DNA from: Adiantum capillus-veneris
Lineage: Eukaryota; Streptophyta; Polypodiopsida; Polypodiales; Pteridaceae
DNA length: 64,000 bases
Direction of reading: 5' to 3'
Assembly: GCA_014529385.2 (NCBI GenBank)
Contig: CM043960.1
Coordinates: forward strand, 123,579,543 to 123,643,542
Of the stretch, positions 1 through 10,605 are shown piece after piece. The stretch's first letter is position 1; every line of letters starts with the position of its first letter. Both the position numbers and the translations under genes were made by a program. The notes beneath the pieces are model-generated. The model did no database searches. It was not told where the DNA came from and saw only the letters and a program-made list of their open reading frames with translations.

Positions 1-455
1 CATTTAAATACGGCTCTCCAGAAGTGGCTGTTAAACTTGGGATCATGATCACTAACAATGTTACTTGGCAACCCATACAATTTGTATATATTGTCCACAA
101 ATAACTTTGCTAGTTTCGATGTCTTAACTGTGGATTTGGTTGGGATAAACTTGCATAGTTTAATCAACCTGTCTACGACCACCCATACTGAGTCATGACC
201 TCGTATAGTGGTTGGTAAACCTACAATGAAATCCATAGAGATACTTTCCCATTTTCCATTGGGAATTTCCAAAGGATGTAAGAGTCCTCCTGCTTTCAGG
301 CGCTCTGCTTTGTTAACTTGGCATTTTTGGAAATGCAAGACATAAGCTTGAACAAATCCATGTAGACCTGGCCAATAAAACTGTCGTACACAAACTCTCC
401 CCTTGTGGAGTAGGTACCCATTGTTGATGGTGAAATGCTTCCATCACTGTAGTTC
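1..455 (-). pseudogene. pol: pol: integrase, N-terminal and central part
   Basis: The minus strand translates as RVCVRQFYWPGLHGFVQAY, then KCQVNKAERLKAGG, then SISMDFIVGLPTT, then VSDHDPKFNSHFWRA. The first two acidic catalytic residues (SMDF and VSDHD) are present; the third lies left of position 1. In the zinc-binding HHCC region, the first Cys of the CxxC pair appears replaced (YVLHFQKCQ). The reading frame is broken around 400-490. Confidence 0.78.
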
Positions 456-491
456 ATCACTTGATAAAGGAGAACTAGGTGTGGAGGTTAA

Positions 492-1419
492 CTATACACT
501 AACTGCATTGGAGTGAGAAGTATCCCTCTTTTGAACATGGCTCCACACTTTGGAATATGTTTCATCATGCTCATATTTTCCCTTGAGAGAATCTAGAAAT
601 TCACTACGAAGTTCCATGAATAAGAGCGAATTGATCTCTGGCATTCGACTGAGAGCGTCTGCCCCTACATTGTATCGGCCTTTGCGATACCTTAATTTGG
701 CGTCATATTCTTGAAGGATCTCGGCCCACCTGGCCATGCTCATATTTTCCCTTGAGAGAATCTAGAAATTCACTACGAAGTTCCATGAATAAGAGCGAAT
801 TGATCTCTGGCATTCGACTGAGAGCGTCTGCCCCTACATTGTATCGGCCTTTGCGATACCTTAATTTGGCGTCATATTCTTGAAGGATCTCGGCCCACCT
901 GGCTTTTTGAACCTTTAAATATGTTTGTTGTGTAAACCATTTGATACTTTCATGGTCAAACACAATCTCAAACTGAGCACCATACAGATAGTGTCACCAT
1001 GTCTTTAAGGCAGACACTATTGCATAGAGTTCGTGTTCGTAAGTAGAATGATTCTGTTGAGCTGCATCTAGCTTCTTACTTTAAAATGCAATCGGTCGTC
1101 CGTCTTGTAATAGGACTGCTCCAATAGCACGATCACTAGCATCCGTTTCCAAAACAAATGGTTTCAAAGGATCTACAATAGCCACTATAGGAGTTGTAGC
1201 TAATGCTTCTTTGAGTGTTTCAAAATTGTGTTGTTGAGCGGAACCCCACTGAAAAGCTTTACCTTTGCCTTTTAGTTGGTCCGTCATAGGGACATCAATG
1301 TGAGCATAGTTTTTAATGAACCTTCGATAAAAACCGGCAAAGCCTAAAAAGATCTGTAATTCTTCCAAATTTTTAGGAGGTCGCCATTTCCGGATGGTAT
1401 CCACTTTGGATTGATCCAT
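492..1419 (-). pseudogene. pol: pol: connection and RNase H with a 169-bp duplication
   Basis: From 1419 downward the translation gives the connection domain (LEELQIFLGFAGFYRRFIKN) and then RNase H (FVLETDASDRAIGAVLLQ). The later RNase H part, VFDHESIKWFTQQTYLKVQ and YRKGRYNVGADALSR, is at 963-742 and appears again, in another frame, at 740-492 because of a tandem duplication. A short non-open stretch lies at 964-1080. Confidence 0.82.
566..903. repeat. Perfect tandem duplication, 2 x 169 bp
   Basis: Positions 566-734 and 735-903 are identical by eye over 169 bp (both begin CATGCTCATATTTTCCC and end CGGCCCACCTGGC). The unit is not a multiple of three and repeats the end of RNase H in a shifted frame. 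Perfect identity suggests a recent event or an assembly artefact. Confidence 0.92.
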
Positions 1420-1464
1420 GTAAAGGCCATTAGTTGAAATAACATGTCCTAAATAATGAATTTC

Positions 1465-1818
1465 CTACTTGAGAAAATCACATTTAGATTCCTTGGCATA
1501 TAACTTGTTTGTGTGTAACAACTCAAACGCCTGCCTGAGATGTTGTAAGTGTTCTTCTTCAGAAGCACTATAAACTAGAATTTCATCCGGGAACACAATG
1601 ACAAATTTGCCCAAATATGGCTTCAAGACACTATCCGTAAGTGTCATGAATGTTGTGGGCACATTGGTTAACCCAAAGGGAATCACCAGAAACTAATGTC
1701 CAAACCGTGGAATGCAGTCTTAGGTATATCGGCAAGCCGAATACGGACTTGGTGATATCCTGACCGCAAGTCAATTTTCGTAAAAATTCGAGCATGAGCT
1801 AGCTTATCAAATAACTCA
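1465..1818 (-). pseudogene. pol: pol: RT palm with altered catalytic box
   Basis: The segment [12 protein letters not shown] is readable at about 1780-1745, then a disrupted stretch, then PFGLTNVPTTF and VIVFPDEILVYS at 1686-1560. The RT signature is normally F/Y-x-D-D; here it is F-P-D-E, so the second aspartate is replaced by glutamate and the preceding residue by proline. It continues into EEEHLQHLRQAFELL, the usual Gypsy thumb side. This reverse transcriptase should be inactive. Confidence 0.8.
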
Positions 1819-2793
1819 TCATACCCTTGGCAATGGGTATTTGTTCTTAACTGTAACCGTATTTAAGCCCCGATAGTGTATGCACATGCGCATACTGCCG
1901 TCCTTTTTCTTCCCTAAAAGGATAGGCAAAGCCCATGGTGAAGAACTGGGTTGTATAAACCCTCTGCTAAGGTAGTCAGAAAGCTGACGTTCCACCTTAG
2001 CAGCCTCTGAGTAACTTATACGGTAAGGTGGTTTACTGACAGGTTTACAGCTTGCAGTCACGTCAATATCATGCTGTACTGAGCATGTCGACGATAAACC
2101 TGATGGAAAATCATTAGGAAAGACATCTTGAAATTCCTTTAATAATTTTTGTAATTGATTAGCAACGTTTGCTTGTGTAGAATTAGCAATTGGTGGAATA
2201 GAGGAGAGAGAAGCATGCGGCGTTGAGGAATGTTCAACAGACTCAATGTTAGAAAGAAAATGGGACAGTGAGTAACACAAGAAAACCTGTTCTATTTCAT
2301 TATCAGAAACGAGCTGCATAAGCTCAGCAATACAAATCAGTGGTGATGAAGGTATATCCTTTTCTCCTAACAACAACACATGTGTGCCATGGGAATCAAA
2401 CATCAAGCTGTTGTGCTCATAGCTACGCTTCAGTGATGGTCCTAGGCTATGCAACCACTCCCTACCAAGAACCACATTAGCCCTTTCCATGTTCATAACT
2501 TGAAAATCCAAACAAGTAGAGTACCCTTGTACTTCCAATGGAACAGCTCGACATTGAGTATCCCATATTTCAGTATCATGACCATTCATCATTGCTACCT
2601 TGTAGCGGTGGGTACTCGGAGTTTGAGGCAGTTTGAGCTTTTTCACCAATCCGTAATTGATAAAATTGTTAGTAGCACCGTCATCTACCAAGATGCGCAC
2701 CTTGTGCCCTTGCAGATATCCGTGCATACGTACTAACTCATGTGGTCCAAAGGTTTGTTGCCACATGGAAGTTGTTAGACAGCATTCATGCAC
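1819..2793 (-). pseudogene. pol: pol: retropepsin and N-terminal part of reverse transcriptase
   Basis: An open stretch of 324 codons. Residues about 20-130 form a retropepsin with the motif [12 protein letters not shown]; the usual catalytic triplet is D-S/T-G, here D-D-G. The flap side ends with [13 protein letters not shown]. After an acidic, low-similarity linker, residues about 240-324 are the RT fingers ([17 protein letters not shown], then [20 protein letters not shown], then YRGLN and KNKYPLPRV). The frame is lost just before the palm, so the polyprotein is broken here. Confidence 0.85.
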
Positions 2794-2885
2794 CCCACCT
2801 CAGTGTGTGTTACTTCCACTGTGGAGAATCTTGAGGAAGACTCAAGAGGCAATAGTTGCACTGTGTGCACTACTTTCTCCTTCCC

Positions 2886-3903
2886 CTGAGCATCATATTT
2901 TCCTTTGGGATAATCCTTTTTGCCATGGCCTCTTCCTAAGCATTGAAAACATAGCTTCTCTTTCTTGGCTTTATCAAAATCCTCAGGAGAGAGAGGACCC
3001 TGGACCCCTTGGGTTTTTTAGATGCATCTGAATTAGCAAGCAGAAATTTTCTTTTATTGTGCCCGTATTGAGTGCGTGTATTACCATGTATATTAGCAGG
3101 CACGTTACTATTATGTGTTTTCTTATCATCAGATGCATCGTATGAACCCTCGTACTTGTTGAAAGGTATCCAAGCCTTCCAACTTGAGGATGATGTCTTG
3201 ATAGTGAGAGATATATTCAAGGAGTGATGGATATTGGCGCATGGAACACGTGTCCCAAGCGGTCCAATTCCGATCGGCCTCGTTTGTAGGCAAAAATTCC
3301 TTGCTAAACATTGCTTCAAAGGCTGCCCAACTTTGTGGTATGATGTTCTTCTCCTTGAGAAACATCCACCATTTGTAGGCCTTGCCTTCCAGAGTTAAGC
3401 TCTTTTGCAAAGCTTAACTGCATCCGGAGTACGCCGTAAGGCGTGAATTCCATCCCATTTACTAAGAAAGATGTTCACTGCATCCTTATTGCGGTCTCGG
3501 TCTTCGCCCTTGAAAACTGGTGGTTTAAAATTCTTCAAGAAATCATCTACCTCTTTGACAGTGAGAGTATACAGTGTTTCATTAATTGGGCCTTGCCCTT
3601 GTGTTCCAACGTGCTCATGCATGTGGGTGTCAGCAAGACTCTTAGTCTACTGTTGCATTAATTGAATGACTAATGTGGAAAGTTTAGTAACATTTTCATT
3701 TAAAGCCTTAAAAGTTTCATCCATGACTGTCATGCGTGTCTGAAGTGCACGAAATTCTTGAATATCAAGCAATTCATAAGTATCTTCTCCTGCCGTAGCG
3801 TCGCGGGTACTCTCCTTGAGAGGATCCGCATCCACGAGCCGTCATTGGTAGGATCAGGAGTACTTTGCTCAAAATCGAATGTCATGTTGATATCCGAATC
3901 CAT
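2886..3903 (-). pseudogene. gag: gag, frameshifted
   Basis: A start at 3903 (MDSDINMTFDFEQ) is followed after a frameshift by a coiled segment (about 3835-3647) and then the retrotransposon gag core: a KWDGI motif, then GKAYKWWMFLKE and FKEFLPTNEADRNW-like segments between 3622 and 3129. A zinc knuckle at about 2945-2890 reads CFQCLGRGHGKKDY: CX2CX4HX4 with Tyr (TAT) where the last Cys belongs. Pieces lie in at least three frames. Gag would form the virus-like particle and bind RNA; this copy cannot be translated whole. Confidence 0.8.
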
Positions 3904-4687
3904 GGCGACACAGTGCAGTGAAAGAAGTACTCAAAAAACATGATTTTGGTAGCACTTGCCAAGTATAGCTCACTCCACTTGTGCGTCGTAGCACCTGACC
4001 GTGGAAAAAAAAAGAATTTGCACAAGCGGTGTAAAAAACAAACTTCGCAAACTCGCCCGTGGCTCACAAGACGACTGAAATCGTGTAGTGTAGATGGTTG
4101 AAGCGTCACCGTTGTCCAAAAGCTTGATTATTGAAAGCTTCGGCGATTATGTTGCATGAAGGCCAATTGAAACCGTCGCAATTGTAAAAATCTGTAGGTT
4201 TCTAGAATTTTCTGCAATAACTCAGCATAGCCGTAAGTCGTGCGACTCGATGGAAAGCCAAGACGGCTTGTTGCTTGCCCCGCACACGAAGGCTCTTGCT
4301 TGTGATGCCTTGCTTGTGGGAAGGGCCACCTAGAATGGCCATGTGAAATCGAGCAATTTATTGAAGGCAATTAACACAGGCAGCGCGCAGAAAAAAACAC
4401 GAGGATGTCGAAGCTGTGTGCGGCTTGCTCAGGCAAGTAGCGGCCTCAAACTCTTGGAAACACAACCCCTTCCCCAGGGCGCCTCTGTCAAGCCCAAGAG
4501 CGCCGTGTTTCATGCACCACAGCTTCTCTTCCAAAACGGGAAAGTGTACCCGATTTAGGCAGTCCCTTGCTAAATTTGGAAAAAACCCTACAAAGGCCAC
4601 GGTTCTCACCTAAAGGCCCTATTTTTAGGAGCAAAAAGTGACCACGCCTAGAGAGAGAGTGGAAGAGAGACTTCCTAGCTAACCTAA

Positions 4688-4700
4688 GCTCTGATACTAG
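4688..4700 (-). promoter_or_regulatory. Primer-binding site (tRNA-iMet type)
   Basis: The minus strand reads CTAGTATCAGAGC directly inside the LTR. The usual plant initiator-tRNA site is TGGTATCAGAGC, so one position is altered. This fixes the LTR edge and element orientation. Confidence 0.75.
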
Positions 4701-4872
4701 TGTAAGAACTAGGGGAAACTAGACTGAAGATCCTCCTCCCAACCTCCCATTATATAGGCGGGCTCCTAGCCCCTTGCCCTAGACGGATGCCCTGTCCACA
4801 CTGTCTAGCCCGACCCTTAGCCGTAGTCCATGACCATCCTAGTTCTTAGGTTACAGGACCCTTGTCCTGACA
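4701..4872 (-). repeat. 5' LTR of the Ty3/Gypsy element (172 bp)
   Basis: The segment starts TGTAAGAACT and ends CTTGTCCTGACA on the plus strand, giving TG...CA ends. It is immediately followed on the element's strand by a primer-binding site. A TATA-like stretch (TATATAAT on the minus strand, about 4743-4756) would serve as promoter. It is short for a plant Gypsy LTR. The partner LTR is outside the window, so the boundaries rest on the ends and the PBS only. Confidence 0.75.
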
Positions 4873-7800
4873 CTTGTGGACATGAATTTATTGAAAGAGC
4901 ACTGGAGCAAAGTTGAGAGTGATCATGTATTGAAAAAGGAAACGATAGATACAATACGGCATGATGTATGGGAGATGAGAAATGCATCCAAATCATGGGT
5001 TGATATATGTAAGGATAATGTGGTTTCTACATCTCCTATCACGCAAACCATTGTCCAAGAAAAGAATGTAGAGAATGTGGACACTCAAGAATTGCAAGAA
5101 CGGAAAAAGCGATCAAATAACATCGTCATTCGTGGAATCAAGGAGAAAAGCATGGAAACACCCCAATCTCTTACAGTTGCTATTGAAGAGTTTTTTGCTA
5201 CATAATTTGGCATGTCTGGAATCATGGCCTATGGTGCGCATCGAGTTGGAAAACAAGGAGTCCCTTGCTCGGGAGAAAGACCTATTGTATGTACCATGGC
5301 TGATGAGGTAAAGAGAAAGATCATCCTTGACAATAGTTGGATCTACCTCAAAGGAACGGGTTGTAATGTATATGAGGATTGCACTCTTATGCAAAAAAAT
5401 GTACGTCGCAAAGCATATGAGGAAAGAATGAAGAATTTCAAGGTGTCATCTCAAGAAGAAAATTCACTTGAGGAGGATGCGAGTCCACCCAACAAATTGG
5501 GATACATGATCTACGAGACCAACTCACGCTTGCAAACAAGCTTTTGGAATTGTAACGGCTATCCATGGAATGCAGGAATTGGCATTGATGAGCTTACCAA
5601 TGACTCCGATGTGATACTTCTTGTCGAAACATGGGCGCATGATGCACAACGAATTCTTGGATTTGACAAATATGATGTGCATTCCTTGATGTGGACCAAA
5701 AATGCAAAGCAACGTAGAGGCAAAGGAGGCGTAGCATGTATGATCAAAAAGGGTTTGAAAGATGTTTCCATTGTCAAAGAAGATAAGTATAAATGCTACT
5801 TATGGCTGAAAATCAGCCCACCCAATGGTCAAGTCATATTTGTGGTTGGTTGCTACATTCTTCACTATGACTCCAACTTTTATGCATGTTTGGATATGGA
5901 TAGAGATCAGCCCTTTGTTGAACTAGAGGAAGACATTGCTCATTACAAGGGCCAAGGTGAAGTCATTGTCTTTGGAGACATGAATGCTCGCACAAATACG
6001 TTACAACACAACACACAACAAGTCGACATGCCGCATGTCTCAAGAAGAATGGATGACTGATACATGTATAATCAAAGTTCTAATGATGCAAAATAATTGG
6101 ATCACTATGGAAAGTCATTTCTACATATGTACAATAGTACCAGAATGCTCATTCCAAATGGTGTATTTTTATGTCAAGACACCAATGAATTTACATGTAG
6201 AAAGCACAATGGTGATAGCATGATTGACTATATGTCGTTTTCAGAAGCCACTCTAGAATGCATACAAATATTTACACTTGGTGAATGGAATCCGTAATCG
6301 GATCATAGGATGCTATGTATTGACCTCAAGTGTGGTAAAAGACCCGAGCATGTAGCCTCCAATCATGATGTGAATCATTCGTACCTACATCTAGACTTCA
6401 ATCGAGCACTTATATATGCTGATATGGTGGATCAAATGTTAAGCATGACAGAGCATCAAGAGAACCCAACATTAGAATGCAAGTGGAAAGTTTTCAAAGA
6501 AGTAATTTCCTCTTGTGCGAAGGAATGCTTTTCGGTGAAACACATGTCTTGCAAAAGATCTAAGAAGGGTAGCACCAAGAAGGAATGGTTCGACATGGAA
6601 TGTAGTCAAGCCCAAAAACACTTACTAAGTTTGGATGCAAGCAAAGACAAGGAAGGTTACTTGGAACGTTCACACACATACAAAGCACTTGTTCAAAAAA
6701 AGAGGAGAAGGTGGAAAGTCAAAAAACAACTTCTTTTAGAGCAAGAGAAAGCACATGCATGTGGCAAGTTTTGGCAAAATCTAAAAGGTAAGCGTGTTGA
6801 GAGCTTTGTTGACTTGACTCTTGAGGATATGTATACACATTGCAAGAACCTCTATGAGAAACCCAATGTTGATAAGATGGAGTGTTGTAGCTCCCTTCCG
6901 TTTATGCCTCCCTTCTTTACCATTGAAGATATATGTTGCGCGCTTGAGAAACTTGCTACTCGCAAGGCAGGGGACCTTCAAGGTGTCAAGGCTGAAATGA
7001 TTAAATGGACAAGCAAGAAAACATGATATTGGATATGCGATATGTTTAACCTTGCACTTCAACATGGCATGCCTCATGATTGGTGTGAAAATTGGATCAA
7101 ACCTTTGCACAAAGGAGGAGATGTAAACAATGTGAACAACTATCACACTATAATGGTTGGTTCTTTGATGGAAAAGTTATCTGGATGTATCATGGAGACG
7201 AAGATAAGTGAATGGGCTAAAAATAATGGCAAACGTGCATTAGGTCAAGCAGGTTTTTGAAAGCATCATAGCACTATTGATCACCTTGTCACTCTCCGAG
7301 TTCTTATGGAAGCGTCTCAATTGAAAGGAGAAAAGTTGTATTGTTGCTTTGTGGATTTCAAGAAAGCTTTTGACATGGTGCCACGAGGAAATATTTGGAG
7401 ACGTGTACACAGCCTTCAAGTGCCGAGAGAATTTATGCATGCATTCTTTCGCATCTACCAAAAAGTGATAAGTCAACTACGTATGGGAGATGGAATTTCA
7501 GATTTTTTTGCAAGCACCATCAGTGTCAAACAAGGATGCCCACTTTCCCCAACCCTCTTTGGGCTACTCATTGATGAATTGGAATGCATGGTTCTTGATT
7601 TTATGCAACAAGAAGTCATAGAAGAGGTTAAGATCGGAATTGCGGTGATCATGCTTTTGCTTTATGCCGATGATGTAGTGCTCTTGGCACATACCTTAGA
7701 AGATGCACAAAAGCTTATGAGTGTCTTGGAACGCTTTTGCCTACATAGCGGGCTGATGGTGAATGGATCCAAAACCAAGGTTATGCTTGTAAAGACCCTC

Positions 7801-8940
7801 AATGATGAAAATCCATGCATTGTATGCAACAATGAGCAACTTGAAGTGGTAGATAGCTTCAAGTACCTTGGTCTTGAGGTTCAATCCAATCATAGATGGA
7901 AGGATTGTGCAATGTGTCGCTTGGAAGCCAGAAAGAGGGATTATTATGCATTTGAGAACATGTGAAATGCTGGAGAGATCAAGTGTTGGGATCTCAAAAA
8001 GTACCTCTTTGACACATTGGTGACACCGGTGCTTCTTTATGGAGTCGATGTGTGGGGTGGTAGCATCGGGAAGTGTACTTGGAAAGAGTTTGAGAATGTC
8101 CAAAAGCATTTTCTCACCAACTTTCTCCAAGTCAAGAGACAAACACCCTACATGCTCTTAATTCTTGAGTCCGGATCACTTCCCATTGAGGTCTTGGGCA
8201 TGCAAATAATTGTGGTGTACATGCTTAAGACACAACGTAGCCCTTTGTATCGACTTCCTAGAATCGCATATGAAGCAAGTCGAAAGGTCCAAAAGACATG
8301 CAAGAGCAAAATACTAAGTTTGGGGTGGATGCTTGACATCAAGAAATGGTATGGAAGATGGGATGCATGTCACTTGGTCATGGATGCATTGATCGACTCC
8401 CAAGTTAATGAGGCCTTCTTACAACGCCAATGTATTGCATCTTGGGAGAAATCTGGAGGTTCTTGCTTCAGGAATTACATGACACACATTGCCCCAAACT
8501 ACAAATCTCTCTTCTTCTCCGAACACGGTAACCGAAGCCATCTCTACATCCTTGAGCCCATCCCATTGAGTGCGATCCACACGATTGCCTCCATTCGTCT
8601 TAGCTCCCATTCTTTATGCTGTGAGACAAGACGTTGGGACACTGGCGAGGAGTCTCATTGACTTTGCACCTTATGCCCTCGTCAAGTGCGAGAGAGTGAG
8701 TACCACACACTACTTGAGTGCTCAGCTTTTGATCACATTAGGTCCTCTTTTCCCCATATATTCAGCCATGAGATCTCCCTACATACCTTCCTCTCCCAAC
8801 CACGATATGGACTCTCTACTGCGACGCTCATTTCAGCCATTTTTGAGCATCGAGAGTCACTTTTGACCTCCACTCACACCACCTGACATGCTCATTTGGT
8901 CCCATAGGTCATATTTGACCTCCGAGGACGATAATAGAAC
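4873..8940 (+). mobile_element. LINE (non-LTR retrotransposon), 5'-truncated
   Basis: The coding frame has ORF1-like, AP endonuclease, RT and C-terminal CCHC regions in LINE order. The 5' end is cut by the Gypsy LTR at 4872. After the stop at 8884-8886 comes a short 3' UTR of about 55 bp (8887-8940) and then a long (CT)n tract rather than a poly(A). A second, partial copy lies at 54236-55637 on the minus strand. Confidence 0.9.
4876..8886 (+). pseudogene. LINE polyprotein: ORF1-like + endonuclease + RT + CCHC, eight in-frame stops
   Basis: One frame runs through 1,337 codons. About codons 1-200 are ORF1-like (NNIVIRGIKEKS, then GAHRVGKQ and RPIVCTMADEVKRKII). From about codon 215 comes an AP-type endonuclease (QTSFWNCNGYP, LVETWAHD, VFGDMNART, ending SDHRM at 6298). 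RT is at about 7300-7870, with CCFVDFKKAFDMVPRG, QGCPLSPTLFG and YADDVVLLA all intact. The tail is CTLC-X9-HTLLEC, a CX2CX9HX4C zinc motif typical of LINE C-termini. Stops sit at 5203, 6058, 6094, 6295, 7024, 7258, 7963 and 8659, with no frameshift. ORF1-like and endonuclease parts share a frame, so the ancestor may have had a single fused ORF. Confidence 0.88.
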
Positions 8941-8942
8941 TC

Positions 8943-8943
8943 T

Positions 8944-9025
<82 letters not shown>

Positions 9026-9032
9026 CCCCCCC
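8943..9032. repeat. (CT)n microsatellite followed by poly(C)
   Basis: About 80 bp of CT dinucleotides, then ten C, then CGCACCCCCC. Apparent open frames here encode only Leu-Ser or Arg-Glu runs and are not genes. Confidence 0.95.
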
Positions 9033-9051
9033 GCACCCCCCAGCGAGTAGC

Positions 9052-9240
9052 ATTATGGCGCGCGGGAATGATTAAGAGACTGATAGAATGAAATCTGCAA
9101 GCCATTGTGCACACATGTGCTCTAATTTAAACCACAACATTTTATTTTTTTCCTATCACACAAAAGGAAAAATAGTGATTATGGTGCGCGTAAGACGTTT
9201 AGCTTAACTTAGAGACGTGTCCACGCGCCATTTTGCAAAC
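9052..9240. repeat. Pair of short CpG-rich palindromic units
   Basis: ATTATGGCGCGCG at 9052 and ATTATGGTGCGCG at 9178 are 126 bp apart. The second has a clear matching arm (CACGCGCCAT, ending 9231), giving a stem of about 10 bp around a roughly 30-bp loop; the first has only a weak right arm (GCCATTGTGCAC). They resemble the palindromes at 29051-29236 in intron 1 of gene X. Confidence 0.5.
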
Positions 9241-9494
9241 CAGGCTAATATTGGGATGTTTGTTATTTTTACTTGTGTATCAATCTCCCAATAACATACC
9301 ATTTCTAGTCAAGATTTTAAACATACACCAGCAACACTACTCTCTGCCTCACCCTCATGCATGTAGGTATATGTGGATAACAATACTCTCTGCGTTGTCA
9401 CTTTGTGCACTTCTCTTTGCACTGTTGTCCTTCACTGTCTCTCTCTCTCCCCCTGTCTCTAATGATGGAGGCTTGCACTATCTTCCTCTCTGTA

Positions 9495-9562
<68 letters not shown>

Positions 9563-9647
9563 AGGTGCTACAATAAGCCTCCCAACGAATATTGTGCAAC
9601 CATTTAAGTGTGAAAGTGACCTCTCCATCAAAAGTATACGGTGCAAT
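9241..9647. other. Non-coding flank of the Gypsy insertion, with (CT)n
   Basis: No supportable gene. It holds a (CT)n tract at 9498-9561 and ends with GCAAT, the target duplication of the element that starts at 9648. Probable E1 sequence. Confidence 0.6.
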
Positions 9648-10567
9648 TGTGGGATGCATGTCTAACCTCACCATCCTATCTTATTGCAGTATTAGCGAGA
9701 ACACGATTAATTTGTCAAACCATGGGACAAAGTTGACTTGACTAGTGCATAGAGGCTACAAGAGGTTGTCAATCTCTTGGAAAACAACTAACAACTTGAA
9801 TCTAACTCAAGCTACACTCAAGTGACTGAAATCATCAAAAGCCAATCGCTCATCGGCAAGCAAATCACATCCGTTACAGCATCAAATGACATCCAAACGT
9901 AACAAAACTTCTAGGACAAGTTTATAAGACCTAAGCACACATGCCTATGGCCTCAAACACCACTTTCGGTCAAGTTCCAAAATCGCGATTATTAACAGTA
10001 GTAGATTTTTGACCTAGGCGTTTTCGACCTAGAATGCATATAAATGCTGAGCAATGATGCCCCAATACCTCGCCTATGCTTAGTTTTTGTTTTAAAAGTG
10101 TAAATTCCTAGTTATGATGAAATTAGGCCGCGGGTCGGTGACGCCAAAAGCTACGAAATACTGTGAACTGTTTATGTCAATGCGTAGAGCTCTTACCTGC
10201 GGTTGCAATGCAACAAACGCATTCACAATGTGACAATTGGAGAGGGAGTAGGAAGCGCGAGAAGGAGAGAAGTGAGAGCCGTTAGCTCACGCTGTGTATT
10301 TCTTATCCAAAAACTTATAAATAACTTATAAAAATTGGCTTTTATACCTTAGCCAAGGTTTTTGGGTGGTCAAGAGTAATAATCTGGAGTTCTACCAAAG
10401 CTGGGAATTGAATGGCTGATACAATATGGAAGCTTGTAGCCCTGGCTCATTAATTACAAGGTTTATCAAGAAAACAAGAGTTACAATATTCACGATTTAT
10501 CAAAATAATAATTGTTTTTACAAGGAGAACTCCAAAAAATGGTGTCCACGTTAGCTTGCTGCTAACA
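9648..10567 (-). repeat. 3' LTR of the 18.9-kb Gypsy element
   Basis: 920 bp, matching 27613-28532 across its length with scattered substitutions. It contains a TATA-like box on the minus strand (GGTATAAAAGCC, about 10339-10350) and a decayed copy of the element's palindrome (AATCGCGATTATTAAC, 9981-9996). Confidence 0.93.
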
Positions 10568-10579
10568 TTCCCCCCTCCT
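10568..10579 (-). promoter_or_regulatory. Polypurine tract next to the 3' LTR
   Basis: The plus strand reads TTCCCCCCTCCTC directly after the LTR end at 10567, so the element's strand has GAGGAGGGGGGAA just upstream of TGTTAGC. This is the expected plus-strand priming site and confirms a minus-strand element. Confidence 0.8.
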
Positions 10580-10605
10580 CGCATGTGTCGTCCCTTGACA
10601 CAGCT

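Larger units (their letters stand above)
1..4872 (-). mobile_element. Ty3/Gypsy LTR retrotransposon, left-truncated by the window
   Basis: Read on the minus strand from right to left, the order is LTR (4872-4701), primer-binding site, gag, protease, RT, RNase H, integrase, which is the Ty3/Gypsy order. The integrase runs off position 1, so the second LTR lies outside. Coding parts are broken by several frameshifts, a 169-bp tandem duplication and changed catalytic residues, so this copy is dead. It abuts the LINE at 4873 and appears to have inserted into the LINE's 5' part. Confidence 0.9.

Noticed and set aside
8857-9114. Open frames of Leu-Ser or Arg-Glu repeats over CT/GA tracts (also 9233-9674, 53204-53398, 53440-54179, 55479-56107)
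   Set aside because: Products of dinucleotide repeats read in frame; no domain, start context or conservation.
8887-9647. LINE poly(A) tail
   Set aside because: The 3' end is followed by (CT)n and poly(C); no A-run was found.
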